Origin: Paenibacillus caseinilyticus
Lineage (GTDB): Bacteria; Bacillota; Bacilli; Paenibacillales; NBRC-103111
NCBI RefSeq assembly: GCF_027533645.1
Contig: NZ_JAQAGY010000001.1
Location: 372,001-436,000 of the forward strand
Length of the DNA: 64,000 bases
Direction of reading: 5' to 3'
The translations under genes were made by a program, and so were the position numbers. Shown one piece after another: positions 1 through 8,080 of the stretch. How positions within the stretch are numbered: position 1 is the first letter of the stretch; each line of letters opens with the position of its first letter. The notes under the pieces are model-generated. The model did no database searches and was not told the DNA's origin. It saw only the letters and a program-made list of their open reading frames with translations.

Positions 1-224
1 GGTATGGCCGGACGGTTAGTAGGTAACTGAACGATTCATCGCTGAGTAGCACTCTCTCACTTCTTGACGCTTATCCACCATCACGAACAGATAACGGAAC
101 TCAGATGCGCTATTCGAACAAAGGCCGCGCCCGCGCCGCCATTCGGCTTGACCGCAGACCCTCACACCACCTGCTGCCGCTTCGGCGCCCTTTAGCGGCG
201 CACTGCCGAACTGCCCCCCCCCGC
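1..224. other. Gene-free left edge
   Basis: No supportable gene is visible in this stretch, which lies downstream of the minus-strand sensor kinase. It is C-rich and ends in a run of nine C just before the kinase stop codon. No convincing hairpin with a T tract was found, so no terminator is called. Confidence 0.4.
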
Positions 225-1331
225 CTATACCCCGCTCGGCAGCCGTAGGGTCACTTCCGTGCCGCGGCCGGGGGCCGAGATCAGCTCGAGGCTGCCCCCC
301 GCCATGCGGGCGCGCTCCTCCATGCTGAAGAGGCCGACCCCCTGGTGCCGGGCGCCGGGATCGAATCCGCGGCCTTCGTCCTTGATACGGACCTCGATGC
401 GGTCCCCTTCCGTGCCGATGGAGACGGACGCCTCGCTCACGCCGGCGTATTTGCCCACGTTCGTCAACGCCTCCTGGATGATCCGGTAGATCGACGTCTC
501 CGTCAGGGCCGGCAGCCGTCCCCGCAGCGTGCTCGTCAGCTGCACCCGGATACCGTAATGCTCCGTGTAGTTCTCGATATACGTACGGATCGCCGGAACG
601 ACCCCCAGGTCATCGAGCACGGAGGGACGCAGCTCCCAGGCAAGACCGCGGACGTCCTGGATAATGTCCGATATTGTGTGCCGCAGGTGCTCGAGCTCCG
701 TATCCCCCCGCTCGCTGATCACCCGGTCCATCTGGATCAGCAGCGAGAACAGGCTCTGGCCGATCCCGTCGTGCAGCTCACGGGAGAAGCGACGGCGCTC
801 ATCTTCCTGGATGTTCATAACCTGCTTCATCATCATCTGGAGCTCTTCCTGCACCCGCTTCAGCTCAGTCACTTCGTTGCGGATCGCGAGATACTGGTAC
901 GGCCGGCCCTTCTCATCCAGGAACGGGACGATGGTCGTGTTCACCCAGTAATAGCTCCCGTCCTTGGCCCGGTTTTTCACGTCCCCGCGCCACACCCGGC
1001 CGCTGCCGATCGTAGCCCACAGGTTTTTCATGAACGCCTTATCGTGGTAACCTGAGTTGATGAGCCGGTGGTCCTGACCGATGAGCTCCTCCCGCGGATA
1101 CTTCGAAATCTCGCAGAACTTGTCGTTGACGTACTGGATGCGCCCTACCTTGTCCGTCACCGCCACAATGGAGGATTCGTCGAGCGCGAACTTCACGTCG
1201 GCCAGCTGTTTCAGCGACTCCCTGAACTCCTGCCTGACCTGCGGATCCCCGATGTGGGCTTCCAGCTTGTCGATCAGGGCATCCACATGCTCCGCCAGTA
1301 CCTCCGTATGCTTCCGAGGGTCGTTAGTCAA
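225..1331 (-). CDS. nreB: NreB-like PAS sensor histidine kinase
   Basis: Sensor kinase of the NarL/NreB class that should phosphorylate the response regulator encoded immediately upstream. A PAS domain spans about residues 48-157. A HisKA_3 dimerisation segment follows with the phosphoacceptor His187 in RELHDGIGQ, and then a HATPase_c domain (about 275-368) with N and G boxes ([20 protein letters not shown]). No membrane segment is present, so it is cytoplasmic. The start is TTG: it overlaps the response-regulator stop in the octamer TTGACTAA and has AAGGGG about 10 nt upstream, so the two are translationally coupled. Staphylococcal NreB holds an oxygen-sensing Fe-S cluster on a four-cysteine set; only one cysteine (Cys73) lies in this PAS domain. 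The input signal is therefore probably not that cluster. The family call is firm; the symbol rests on context. Confidence 0.85.
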   Translation of the reverse strand: MTNDPRKHTEVLAEHVDALIDKLEAHIGDPQVRQEFRESLKQLADVKFALDESSIVAVTDKVGRIQYVNDKFCEISKYPREELIGQDHRLINSGYHDKAFMKNLWATIGSGRVWRGDVKNRAKDGSYYWVNTTIVPFLDEKGRPYQYLAIRNEVTELKRVQEELQMMMKQVMNIQEDERRRFSRELHDGIGQSLFSLLIQMDRVISERGDTELEHLRHTISDIIQDVRGLAWELRPSVLDDLGVVPAIRTYIENYTEHYGIRVQLTSTLRGRLPALTETSIYRIIQEALTNVGKYAGVSEASVSIGTEGDRIEVRIKDEGRGFDPGARHQGVGLFSMEERARMAGGSLELISAPGRGTEVTLRLPSGV

Positions 1332-1977
1332 AATTCAGCAGCCCCTTCTTCATCGCATATTTGACGAGCTCGGGCCGGGTCTTCAGGCTGAGCTTCTCCA
1401 TCACGTTCGCTTTGTGGGTCTCGACGGTCTTGACGCTGATCGTCAGCTGCTCCGCGATCTCCTTGTTGCTGTAGCCCATGGCCACGTGGGAGACGATCTC
1501 CTTTTCCCGGTCGGACAGCGCTTCGTACGAGCCGCTTCCTTCGCCGGTTCGCATCCGATCCATATACTCGCCCATCAGCCGTTTGGTCGCAGACGGGTTC
1601 AGGTAAGCTTGGCCCGATGCAACCGAGCGGATCGCGTTCAGCAGTTCTTCGTGCGGCGCGCTCTTTAATATGTACCCCGAAGCCCCGGCATGAATCGCCC
1701 GGAACAAATATTCATCATCGTCATGCATCGTCAGAATCAGGACGAACGTCTCGGGCGCCGCTTCCTTGAGCTCTTTGGTCGCGGTCATCCCGTCCTTGCC
1801 GTGAGGCATGCTGAGGTCCATCAGCACGACGTTCGGCCGGTGCTCCAGCGCAAGGCGAATCCCTTCATCCCCATCCGCCGCTTCGCCGACCACTTCCAGA
1901 TCCTCTTTGGCGTTCAGCAGCATGGAGAGTCCGCTGCGCACCACCGCATGGTCGTCTACGATTACCAGCTTAATCAT
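1324..1977 (-). CDS. nreC: NreC-like LuxR-family response regulator
   Basis: DNA-binding response regulator of the NarL/FixJ family. The receiver domain carries the acidic pocket Asp8-Asp9 and phosphoacceptor Asp54 (VVLMDLSMP). A C-terminal LuxR-type helix-turn-helix follows ([20 protein letters not shown] region). In staphylococci NreC activates nitrate/nitrite reductase and narK promoters; the same role is inferred here from the adjacent narK-like and nitrate reductase-like genes. I start at the ATG of MIKLVIVDD, preceded by GGAGGAG about 12 nt upstream; an in-frame ATG nine codons earlier is possible but falls inside that ribosome binding site. It sits between nreA and nreB in one minus-strand operon. 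Confidence 0.88.
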   Translation of the reverse strand: MIKLVIVDDHAVVRSGLSMLLNAKEDLEVVGEAADGDEGIRLALEHRPNVVLMDLSMPHGKDGMTATKELKEAAPETFVLILTMHDDDEYLFRAIHAGASGYILKSAPHEELLNAIRSVASGQAYLNPSATKRLMGEYMDRMRTGEGSGSYEALSDREKEIVSHVAMGYSNKEIAEQLTISVKTVETHKANVMEKLSLKTRPELVKYAMKKGLLNFD

Positions 1978-2066
1978 TTCCGTTTCCAACTCCTCCTGCA
2001 GCATGCAGCCATTGTACTCCTCTGTTTCCTCTTATCATAACAAAAAAAGAATCTCACAGGCGAGAT

Positions 2067-2525
2067 TCACGAATGATTTCTATAAGGTTCCCCCGTGAAT
2101 CCCCCGTCCCGGAGCTGTCCGCCGATCGTCTCGGCCCTCGCTTCCAGTACGGTCAGGCTGAAGGGGGTATACTCATGCTCCTGTCGCATCCCGACATAGA
2201 GCACGCCGAGCATCCGCCCGAGGTGGCGGATCGGTACGGCCGCGGCAGAGGATAGTCCTTCGGCGAGCATCAGCGGACAATCCGCGTCCCCCGACGCCCG
2301 CTGTCTGCTTCCGGCCCGGCCGGTGACGGAACGTGCCGTAAGCAGGGCGGTTCCGGCCAGCCCCCGACCCGGCTTCAGCACCATATGGCGGTACCGGTCA
2401 TTCTGGCTGCCCGACGCGCCGATCCAGCGGCCCTGCCGGTGGCTCCCGTCCGTCACGGCAATACCGACGAAATCGCTGCCCGTCTCGGTCCGCAGCCTGT
2501 CGAACAGCTCCTGTATCTTCTTCAT
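2067..2525 (-). CDS. nreA: NreA-like GAF-domain nitrate receptor
   Basis: A 152-residue stand-alone GAF domain protein. It contains the segments GRGLAGTALLTAR and AEGLSSAAAVPI typical of the small GAF proteins related to NreA, the cytosolic nitrate receptor that binds NreB and controls its kinase activity in Staphylococcus. The length fits NreA (about 150 residues) and it opens an operon with an NreC-like regulator and an NreB-like kinase, so a nitrate-sensing role is a reasonable inference. The start codon has AAGGAGG 9 nt upstream. A 90-nt gap separates it from the response regulator. A generic GAF protein of other ligand specificity cannot be excluded. Confidence 0.75.
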   Translation of the reverse strand: MKKIQELFDRLRTETGSDFVGIAVTDGSHRQGRWIGASGSQNDRYRHMVLKPGRGLAGTALLTARSVTGRAGSRQRASGDADCPLMLAEGLSSAAAVPIRHLGRMLGVLYVGMRQEHEYTPFSLTVLEARAETIGGQLRDGGFTGEPYRNHS

Positions 2526-2662
2526 GGCCGCCGGCCTCCTTACACCCTGATCTTACAAAGGTTCCTGTATATAATGAAGTCCTGCGTTTGCAGGCGCAAG
2601 TTATGGCTTCCTTAAGGAAAACCATGCCTCTTCATTGTAACGGCTGGGGCATCCTTTGTAAT

Positions 2663-2678
2663 TCAGGGAAAACCCTGA
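2663..2678. promoter_or_regulatory. Inverted repeat resembling an NreC site
   Basis: TCAGGG-AAAA-CCCTGA has two perfect 6-bp arms around a 4-bp spacer. It resembles the GGG/CCC dyads described for NarL-class regulators such as NreC. It lies about 100 bp upstream of the putative nreA promoter. Assignment to NreC is inference. Confidence 0.4.
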
Positions 2679-2752
2679 TTGTGCACTAGGGGTCATCCCC
2701 TCTGTTCCCACCGATTTTCCGCCGGTTCCTCAGGGAACATTCCCTTCGAGAA

Positions 2753-2768
2753 TGTGATCTGCCTCACT
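2753..2768. promoter_or_regulatory. Fnr/Crp-type box upstream of fnr
   Basis: TGTGA-TCTGCC-TCACT matches the TGTGA-N6-TCACA consensus with one mismatch. Its centre is about 87 bp upstream of the start implied by the TATGAT at 2836-2841. That distance would suit autoregulation or a class I position rather than a -41.5 site. Confidence 0.55.
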
Positions 2769-2876
2769 GCAGGCGCGGGTTTTCTCCCCCGAAAGATCAG
2801 AAGATCCCCCGATGCCCCCCGGAGCTCAAAGAAGGTATGATGAATACATAAGAGATCCCGAGAGGAGATGGCACAC

Positions 2877-3608
2877 ATGGCCATTTGCGAATATACGAAA
2901 TCAGGCAGCACCCCCGTAACCGAAGGAATCCGCGCGTTCTTTACCGAAGAGAATATGGAGAAACTCAAGGATATTATGTATTCGAAGCAGGTGAAGGCAG
3001 GATCTTACCTGTTCTGGGAAGGAGAGCCGGCCAACCATCTGTATTATATGAAGAAAGGCAGCATCAAACTCTCCAAAACCACGGATACGGGCAACAAAAT
3101 CACCCTGTACCTGCACCACGCCGGTGACCTGTTCGGCCAAATCACCCCGTTCCAGCAGAACGTGCTCAGCTACGACGCCGAAGTGACGGAAGATGCGGAG
3201 ATCGGCGTCATCCAGCAGAAGGACCTCGAGATCCTGCTGTGGCAGCACGGCGACCTTGCCGTTGAATTCATGAAGTGGATGGGAATGATGCACCAGATGA
3301 CGCAGACCAAATTCCGCGACCTGATGATGTACGGCAAGACCGGCGCCCTCTGCTCCCTGCTCATCCGTCTCAGCAACTCCTACGGCCATCCGGAGGAGGA
3401 CGGTATCGTGATCCGTAAGCGGATGACGAACGCCGAGATGGCGGAGATGGTCGGAGCCACCCGCGAGAGCGTCAACCGGATGCTGAACGATATGCGCAAG
3501 GAAGAAGCGATCACGATGGAGAACGGCCAGATTGTGATCCGCAATCTCGAGTATCTGCGGGACGTGTGCCACTGCGAGGCCTGCCCGAAAGAAATTTGCC
3601 GGGTGTAA
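2877..3608 (+). CDS. fnr: Fnr-type anaerobic transcription regulator
   Basis: Crp/Fnr-family regulator of 243 residues: an N-terminal beta-roll (about 20-140), a long dimerisation helix, and a C-terminal helix-turn-helix around residues 184-212 with recognition helix ATRESVNRML. The C-terminus carries Cys231, Cys233, Cys236 and Cys241. Bacillus Fnr binds its oxygen-sensitive [4Fe-4S] cluster through such C-terminal cysteines, unlike the N-terminal set of E. coli FNR, so this is a Bacillus-type Fnr. The start is the second ATG: AGAGGAG lies 9 nt before it but abuts the first ATG at 2868. Perfect or near-perfect Fnr palindromes in front of hcp, narK, the molybdoenzyme operon, pflB and hmp make these its probable targets. 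Confidence 0.9.
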   Translation: MAICEYTKSGSTPVTEGIRAFFTEENMEKLKDIMYSKQVKAGSYLFWEGEPANHLYYMKKGSIKLSKTTDTGNKITLYLHHAGDLFGQITPFQQNVLSYDAEVTEDAEIGVIQQKDLEILLWQHGDLAVEFMKWMGMMHQMTQTKFRDLMMYGKTGALCSLLIRLSNSYGHPEEDGIVIRKRMTNAEMAEMVGATRESVNRMLNDMRKEEAITMENGQIVIRNLEYLRDVCHCEACPKEICRV

Positions 3609-3948
3609 TGAATTCTGCGGTGTGTAATGAAGCATGCTATGTGTAATGGCGGCAGCACAGCCCTCTTGGATATGGACGCGAAAGACTCGCCAGGGTTCTC
3701 GCAGCTACATCCAAGGGGGTTTTGTGTGCTGCGGGCGGCGGTATCATCGGCATTTGCTGACCATGCGGGCGGATGGTGTAGCCAAATCCCCGGGCGCCCG
3801 CAAGGCCCAGCCCGAATTCAGGCAGAACGCTTCCGCCGCAAATCTCAGGAGCAGCGAAGCCTCCGTTGCGCCCGATCGCTGCCCACAGCCAGAAAGAAGA
3901 AGACCGTCCGCAGCCCGGACGGTCTTCTGGCGTTCCTATCGTATGGGC
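3609..3948. other. Gap between convergent fnr and narK
   Basis: No credible gene is seen. The first 45 bases hold three copies of the heptamer TGTAATG at about 20-bp steps starting near the fnr stop codon. The right part contains the narK terminator. Confidence 0.5.
3888..3930 (-). terminator. narK terminator
   Basis: A perfect 13-bp stem (3898-3910 with 3916-3928) and a 5-nt loop lie just after the narK stop. On the minus strand it is followed by the pyrimidine run CTTCTTTCT. Confidence 0.75.
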
Positions 3949-5487
3949 TTATGCCCCGGTCCGGTTCAAGCTCGGCTCCTTCGCTCCCCAGCCGGGCTGC
4001 GAAGTAATGTCACTGAACATCCCCGAGTAATGGACAACGTCGCCCGCCTCGTTCTTGACGGCGCTGATCGTCAGCCATTCCCGGTAGATCTCGCCGTTCT
4101 TACGGCGGTTCCAGATCGCCCCCTGCCAGAAGCCCTTCGTGCGGATCTCCTCCCACATCTGGTCGTAGAAGGCACGGTTCTGCCTGCCGGACTTCAAGAT
4201 GCTCGGCGACTTGCCGATGACTTCCCCGGCTTCGTAGCCCGTCAGCTCCGTGAAGGAAGCATTGACCGAAGAGATGATGCCGTTCTTGTCTGTCACCATG
4301 ATGCCTTCGACCGTGTTCTCGATGATCGCCGCAGCCAGGCCCAGCCGCTCCTGGAAGAACATCCAGAGAACAATGACCAGGCTCGCGAGCGCAATCTGGG
4401 ACAAGGCCATGAAGCCGATCGCATAATGGCCGGTCAAGCTGTAGAGAACCGTCAGCAGCAGGGGCGGGAAGAAGCCGCCGAGACCGCCCATGGCGGAGAT
4501 CATGCCGTTGGCAATGCCCGCCTGCTTCGTGAAGTAGAGGGGCACAAGCTTGAAGACGGTGCCGTTGCCGAGGCCTGCGCAGAGCGCTATGGTAAGGCAG
4601 CCCACGGTGTACCAGATCATCGACGGCGCGAAGGAGAGCAGGAGCGCGGCGATCGTCAGCCCGCCGAAGACGAACATCAGGATTTTGAACGGATTGAGCT
4701 TATCACCGAGCCAGCCTCCGATCGGCCGCATGGCGGTAGCGAGCACGATGAATCCGGCGGTACGCAGGCCGGCATCGATCTTGGCCAAATGAAAATGCGA
4801 TACAAGAAAGTTCGGAAGATACACGGTGAAGGCCACGAAAGAACCGAACGTCAGGAAGTAGAACAAGCATAAGAACCAGAGCTTCTCGCTGCGGGATACG
4901 GCCCGGATCTGCTCCAGCAGCGGGGTATTCAGCGGAGCTTCTTCCTTATCCCCGAAGATGAAATTCAGCGCCGCGAAGATCAGCAGCAGCACGCTGTAAG
5001 CCAGCACCGTCTTCGACCATCCGACCTGGCTGGCCAGCACCGGAGCTCCGAAGGTAGAGAGAGCCGTGCCAAGATTGCCGATACCATAGATTCCGTTGAC
5101 GAACCCGTGGCGCTCCTTCGGGTAATACTTCGGCAGCGAGGTGACCCCGACCGAGAATACGGCGCCGCCGATGCCGAGGAAGAAGCCGCCGGCAATCAGG
5201 TCAGCGAATGAATCCGCCTGGCTCACCCAGTACACGGGGGCAAGCAGGAGGAGAAGCGAGATCATGAACAGCTTTCTGGCGCCATAGCGGTTCGTCCAGT
5301 AGCCGGCAGGGATCCGCATCACAGAGCCGAACAAGACCGGGATCGCGGTAACCCAAGCTACCTGCGATGGCGTCAAGGCAATGTCTTCTTTAATGAAGGG
5401 CATCAGCGAAGACAAGGCGACCCAGACCATAAAGCCGAGGACCAGGGAAGCGGTTTGCAGCGGAAGCTGCATGAGGCGGGTTTTCAT
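3949..5487 (-). CDS. narK: NarK-type nitrate/nitrite transporter fused to a PAS domain
   Basis: Major facilitator of the NarK/NNP family with about 12 membrane segments over residues 1-375. The nitrate signature regions are visible, for example GIYGIGNLGTA and GLGNGTVFKLVP, with conserved Arg residues in helices 2 and 8. It should import nitrate and/or export nitrite. Family members usually stop near residue 390-400. This one continues into a PAS domain at about 385-497 (IENTVEGIMVTD through HYSGMFSDIT) that is close to the PAS domain of the nearby NreB-like kinase. The join is in frame with no stop between the parts. An Fnr box lies about 111 bp upstream. The transporter call is firm; the function of the tail is unknown. 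Confidence 0.92.
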   Translation of the reverse strand: MKTRLMQLPLQTASLVLGFMVWVALSSLMPFIKEDIALTPSQVAWVTAIPVLFGSVMRIPAGYWTNRYGARKLFMISLLLLLAPVYWVSQADSFADLIAGGFFLGIGGAVFSVGVTSLPKYYPKERHGFVNGIYGIGNLGTALSTFGAPVLASQVGWSKTVLAYSVLLLIFAALNFIFGDKEEAPLNTPLLEQIRAVSRSEKLWFLCLFYFLTFGSFVAFTVYLPNFLVSHFHLAKIDAGLRTAGFIVLATAMRPIGGWLGDKLNPFKILMFVFGGLTIAALLLSFAPSMIWYTVGCLTIALCAGLGNGTVFKLVPLYFTKQAGIANGMISAMGGLGGFFPPLLLTVLYSLTGHYAIGFMALSQIALASLVIVLWMFFQERLGLAAAIIENTVEGIMVTDKNGIISSVNASFTELTGYEAGEVIGKSPSILKSGRQNRAFYDQMWEEIRTKGFWQGAIWNRRKNGEIYREWLTISAVKNEAGDVVHYSGMFSDITSQPGWGAKEPSLNRTGA

Positions 5488-5597
5488 ATAAGCAGTGCTC
5501 CTTTCGGCGGTTCTAGCGGCTCGTTCTCAGGAATCCGCCAGGCGCTGCCGTATGTGATGGTATACCCGTATTTAAGCATACCGGGAAGCAGGGTCTC

Positions 5598-5613
5598 TGT
5601 GATGTGGTTCACA
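5598..5613. promoter_or_regulatory. Perfect Fnr box between narK and hcp
   Basis: TGTGA-TGTGGT-TCACA is a perfect palindrome of the Fnr/Crp type. For the leftward narK gene it lies about 38-43 bp upstream of the starts implied by TATGCT (5575-5580) or TTAAAT (5570-5575), the usual activation position. Confidence 0.8.
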
Positions 5614-5669
5614 GGCACGGACTCCGGCCGAATTTTCTTCCTGCGTTGTTCGCAAAACATTCCGGACCG

Positions 5670-5685
5670 TGTGCGGCGGATCACA
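5670..5685 (+). promoter_or_regulatory. Fnr box of the hcp promoter
   Basis: TGTGC-GGCGGA-TCACA has one mismatch from consensus. If it is centred at -41.5, transcription would start at 5719 with the weak -10 TAAGCT at 5707-5712, giving a 32-nt leader before hcp. Confidence 0.7.
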
Positions 5686-5750
5686 TCTTCTCCCGGAGAA
5701 GCCTGCTAAGCTGAAAGCATCACCCTTGGATAGGGAATGGAGGAATTCTT

Positions 5751-7040
5751 ATGTTCTGTTACCAGTGCGAACAAACGCCATCCGGCGGCTGTAAAGTAGT
5801 AGGTGTCTGCGGCAAGGACGAGACGATCGCCTCCTTACAGGATACAATGATCTTTGCACTCAAAGGCATCGCAGCCTACGCCACCCACGCCCGCCAGCTC
5901 GGTTACACGGATCCCGAGGTAGACCGGATTACCCACGAAGCGCTGTATATGACGCTGACGAACTCCAACTTCAATGTGCAGGAGCACATCGACATGGCGA
6001 TGAAGGTCGGCTCGGCGGCGATCCGGATCATGGACGTGCTCGACCGTGCCCATACGACGCATTTTGGGGTGCCGCAGCCGGTGCGGGTCAGCCAGAACCG
6101 GGTGGAAGGCCACGCGATCGTCGTCACCGGACATAACCTCTACGCCCTCGAGGAGCTGCTGAAGCAGACCGAAGGACGCGGCATAAACATCTATACCCAC
6201 TCGGAAATGCTGCCGGCCCACGGGTATCCGAAGCTGAAGCAGTATCCGCACCTTAAGGGCAACATCGGCAAAGCCTGGTTCGACCAGCGCCGGCTCTTCG
6301 AGAAGTTCCCGGGCGCGATCCTCGCGACGACCAACTGCGTCATGCCGATCAAAGGAACGTACGCGGACCGCTTCTTCTCTTATGATCTCGCCGGTCTCGA
6401 GGGCGTCACGAAGATCGAGAACGACGACTTCACCCCGCTGATCGAACGGGCGCTGGCGCTGCCTGCCGCAGACATTGAATCCGAGCAGGTGCTCACCACC
6501 GGCTTTCACCACGAGACGGTCATCGGGCTGGCTCCCGAGATTATCGAAGCCGTCCGTGCAGGCAAGATCCGCCGTTTCTTCGTGATCGCCGGCTGCGATG
6601 CGCCGGGCAGCGGCGGCGAGTATTACCGGGAGCTGGCGACCTCCCTCCCGAACGATACCGTGATCCTGACCACCTCTTGCGGCAAATTCCGCTTCAACGA
6701 CGTGGAGTACGGCACCGTCGGCGACACCGGCATCCCGCGGTATATCGACCTCGGCCAGTGCAACAACTCCGGCTCTACCGTGAAGATTGCGCTGGCGCTT
6801 GCTGACGCCTTCGGCTGCACGGTGAACGAGCTGCCGGTCAGCATCGTGCTCTCCTGGTTCGAGCAGAAGGCCGTAGCCATCCTGCTCGGTCTGTTCAGCC
6901 TCGGTATCCAGGATATCCGCATCGGGCCTAAGCCGCCGGAGTTCATCTCCTCCGGTGTGATGCACGTGCTCACCGACACATTCGGCCTCAAGCTGATCGG
7001 CGATGCCCAGGAGGACATGGCCGCGATGCTGGCGCAGTAA
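5751..7040 (+). CDS. hcp: Hybrid-cluster protein (hydroxylamine/NO reductase), short class
   Basis: Hybrid-cluster protein, a cytoplasmic Fe-S/Fe-S-O enzyme that reduces hydroxylamine in vitro and NO in vivo in other bacteria. The N-terminus has the cluster motif with Cys3, Cys6, Cys14 and Cys20 followed by GK. Hybrid-cluster ligand regions are visible as TTNCVMP, GCDAPGSGGEY, TTSCGKFRF, LGQCNNSGS and LSWFEQKAV. At 429 residues it is about 120 shorter than the enterobacterial protein and fits the shorter class known from Firmicutes and anaerobes. GGAGG lies 8 nt before the ATG. Two Fnr-type boxes lie upstream. With NarK, nitrate reduction and Hmp encoded nearby, a role in removing reactive nitrogen by-products is a sound inference. 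No hcr-type reductase gene is adjacent. Confidence 0.95.
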   Translation: MFCYQCEQTPSGGCKVVGVCGKDETIASLQDTMIFALKGIAAYATHARQLGYTDPEVDRITHEALYMTLTNSNFNVQEHIDMAMKVGSAAIRIMDVLDRAHTTHFGVPQPVRVSQNRVEGHAIVVTGHNLYALEELLKQTEGRGINIYTHSEMLPAHGYPKLKQYPHLKGNIGKAWFDQRRLFEKFPGAILATTNCVMPIKGTYADRFFSYDLAGLEGVTKIENDDFTPLIERALALPAADIESEQVLTTGFHHETVIGLAPEIIEAVRAGKIRRFFVIAGCDAPGSGGEYYRELATSLPNDTVILTTSCGKFRFNDVEYGTVGDTGIPRYIDLGQCNNSGSTVKIALALADAFGCTVNELPVSIVLSWFEQKAVAILLGLFSLGIQDIRIGPKPPEFISSGVMHVLTDTFGLKLIGDAQEDMAAMLAQ

Positions 7041-7125
7041 GAGACCGGAGAGAGAGGCCCCGCAGGCCCGGAAGGATGACTCCCAGCGGGCTGCCGGGGT
7101 GCCTCGAAGGCCGACAGAACGAACT

Positions 7126-7169
7126 CAAGCTGCCGGAGATCCGTATTCGACGGGTCTGCCGGCAGCTTG
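7126..7169. terminator. Bidirectional hairpin after hcp
   Basis: Perfect 11-bp arms CAAGCTGCCGG and CCGGCAGCTTG are separated by 22 nt between convergent hcp and the lipoprotein gene. There is no strong T tract, so it may only partly terminate. Confidence 0.5.
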
Positions 7170-7205
7170 ATCTGCTTTGCCCTATGGCCAGGCACGGGGA
7201 GGAAG

Positions 7206-7571
7206 CTATTCTCCCTCCTTTTTCTTGTCGCCTTCCTTTTCCTGTCCGCCTTCCTTCTTCTCGCCGCCTTCCTTTTCCTGTCCGCCTTCCTTCTTCTTGT
7301 CTCCTTCCTTCTTCTCACCGCTTTCCTTTTCCTGTCCACCCTCCTTCTTCTCGCCGCCTTCTTCTTTCCCGCCTTCTTCTTTCTCTCCGCCTTGCCCCTC
7401 ATCCTCTTCGAGCATCTGCTTTACCCGTTTGTCTTGTTCCTGCGCTTCTTTCTTATCTTTGTTGCGCTCTTCTTCATCCGGGCTCGTCTGCTGCTGCTGT
7501 GCTTTGCCCCCGCAGCCCGAGAGGATCAGGATGAAGATACACAGGATGTGCAGCGTCTTAAGTAAGTTCAA
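7206..7571 (-). CDS. Repetitive Lys/Glu/Gly-rich lipoprotein
   Basis: Predicted 121-residue lipoprotein of unknown function. I choose a TTG start because GGGAGG lies 9 nt before it and because it gives a clean lipoprotein signal (hydrophobic core then LSGC, lipidation Cys about 21). After a short Gln/Glu linker, the C-terminal half (about residues 60-121) is an imperfect repeat of units such as KKEGGQEKEG with no other residue types. The DNA of this half (about 7211-7400) is correspondingly repetitive. The zwitterionic tail is anchored outside the membrane and may bind wall polymers or cations; that is a guess. A gap of about 160 nt separates it from the small helical protein upstream on the same strand. 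Confidence 0.7.
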   Translation of the reverse strand: MNLLKTLHILCIFILILSGCGGKAQQQQTSPDEEERNKDKKEAQEQDKRVKQMLEEDEGQGGEKEEGGKEEGGEKKEGGQEKESGEKKEGDKKKEGGQEKEGGEKKEGGQEKEGDKKKEGE

Positions 7572-7734
7572 GTGGTATAACCTCCCAGCTGTATGTAAGC
7601 ATATGCTCTCCTTCTTCCTCCCCGAGTATGTGTACAATCTATATTGATACGGATGGAATGTACCAACCGGCAGCAGAGGGCCTGCTCCCAAAGAAAAAAC
7701 GGTTCCTTCCGCTCCTGCGGGAAGAACCGCTGAC

Positions 7735-7968
7735 TTATTCGTTCTCTTCCTCCATGCCCCCAAGCTCCTCGATGAGCTGGCGCGACCGCTTTGCATTGCC
7801 TTCCGCAAAGTTCTGCAGCCGTTCTTTGAGCTCCTCGTTGTCTTGGATACGCTCCGAGGCGATGACATACGTACGCAGCAGTTCATTCTCCTGCTCCAGC
7901 GCTTCCGTCAGCACCTGCTTCAGCTCCTCGGGCTCCAAAGGACCGTCTTCCTGCTCCCTTTCTTTCAT
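7735..7968 (-). CDS. Small acidic all-helical protein
   Basis: Unrecognised 77-residue protein. It is strongly acidic and predicted to form a two-helix hairpin (about 13-44 and 45-70). The spacing of Glu, Tyr, Asp and Leu (EQENELLRTYV, DNEELKERL) loosely recalls half of a ferritin-like bundle, but the ExxH metal motif is missing. It lies 112 nt after the molybdoenzyme operon on the same strand and could be a distal member or a separate unit. Its ATG is preceded by a GGAGGTGAAG ribosome binding site. Confidence 0.6.
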   Translation of the reverse strand: MKEREQEDGPLEPEELKQVLTEALEQENELLRTYVIASERIQDNEELKERLQNFAEGNAKRSRQLIEELGGMEEENE

Positions 7969-8080
7969 GGCATCTTCACCTCCACCTGAGTAACATTACC
8001 CGGCGGAAGGCGGAATATACCTGCCGGTGGATGTCCAGCTGGTGGAGAGCGTCAAGAAGCCGTGGCAGCGGCGTCCCCGC

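Larger units (their letters stand above)
2526..2876. promoter_or_regulatory. Divergent nre / fnr control region
   Basis: This intergenic region drives nreACB leftward and fnr rightward. A leftward promoter candidate is TTGCGC (2594-2599) and CATTAT (2571-2576), 17 bp apart. A rightward -10 candidate is TATGAT (2836-2841). Between them lie two inverted repeats, TCAGGG-N4-CCCTGA (2663-2678) and AGGGAA-CA-TTCCCT (2732-2745), and one Fnr-type palindrome (2753-2768). Confidence 0.6.

Noticed and set aside
225..1331. NreB with an oxygen-sensing Fe-S cluster
   Set aside because: The PAS domain has one cysteine, not the four-cysteine set.
3603..3650. Triple TGTAATG direct repeat after fnr
   Set aside because: Short and low complexity, overlapping a stop codon context; it is too weak to call a regulatory element.
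5835..6965. A 376-codon minus-strand open frame
   Set aside because: Antisense shadow of hcp, with no recognisable domain.
7206..7400. Repeat array or non-coding satellite
   Set aside because: The repeat is in frame inside a lipoprotein gene with a ribosome binding site and lipobox, so it is coding.
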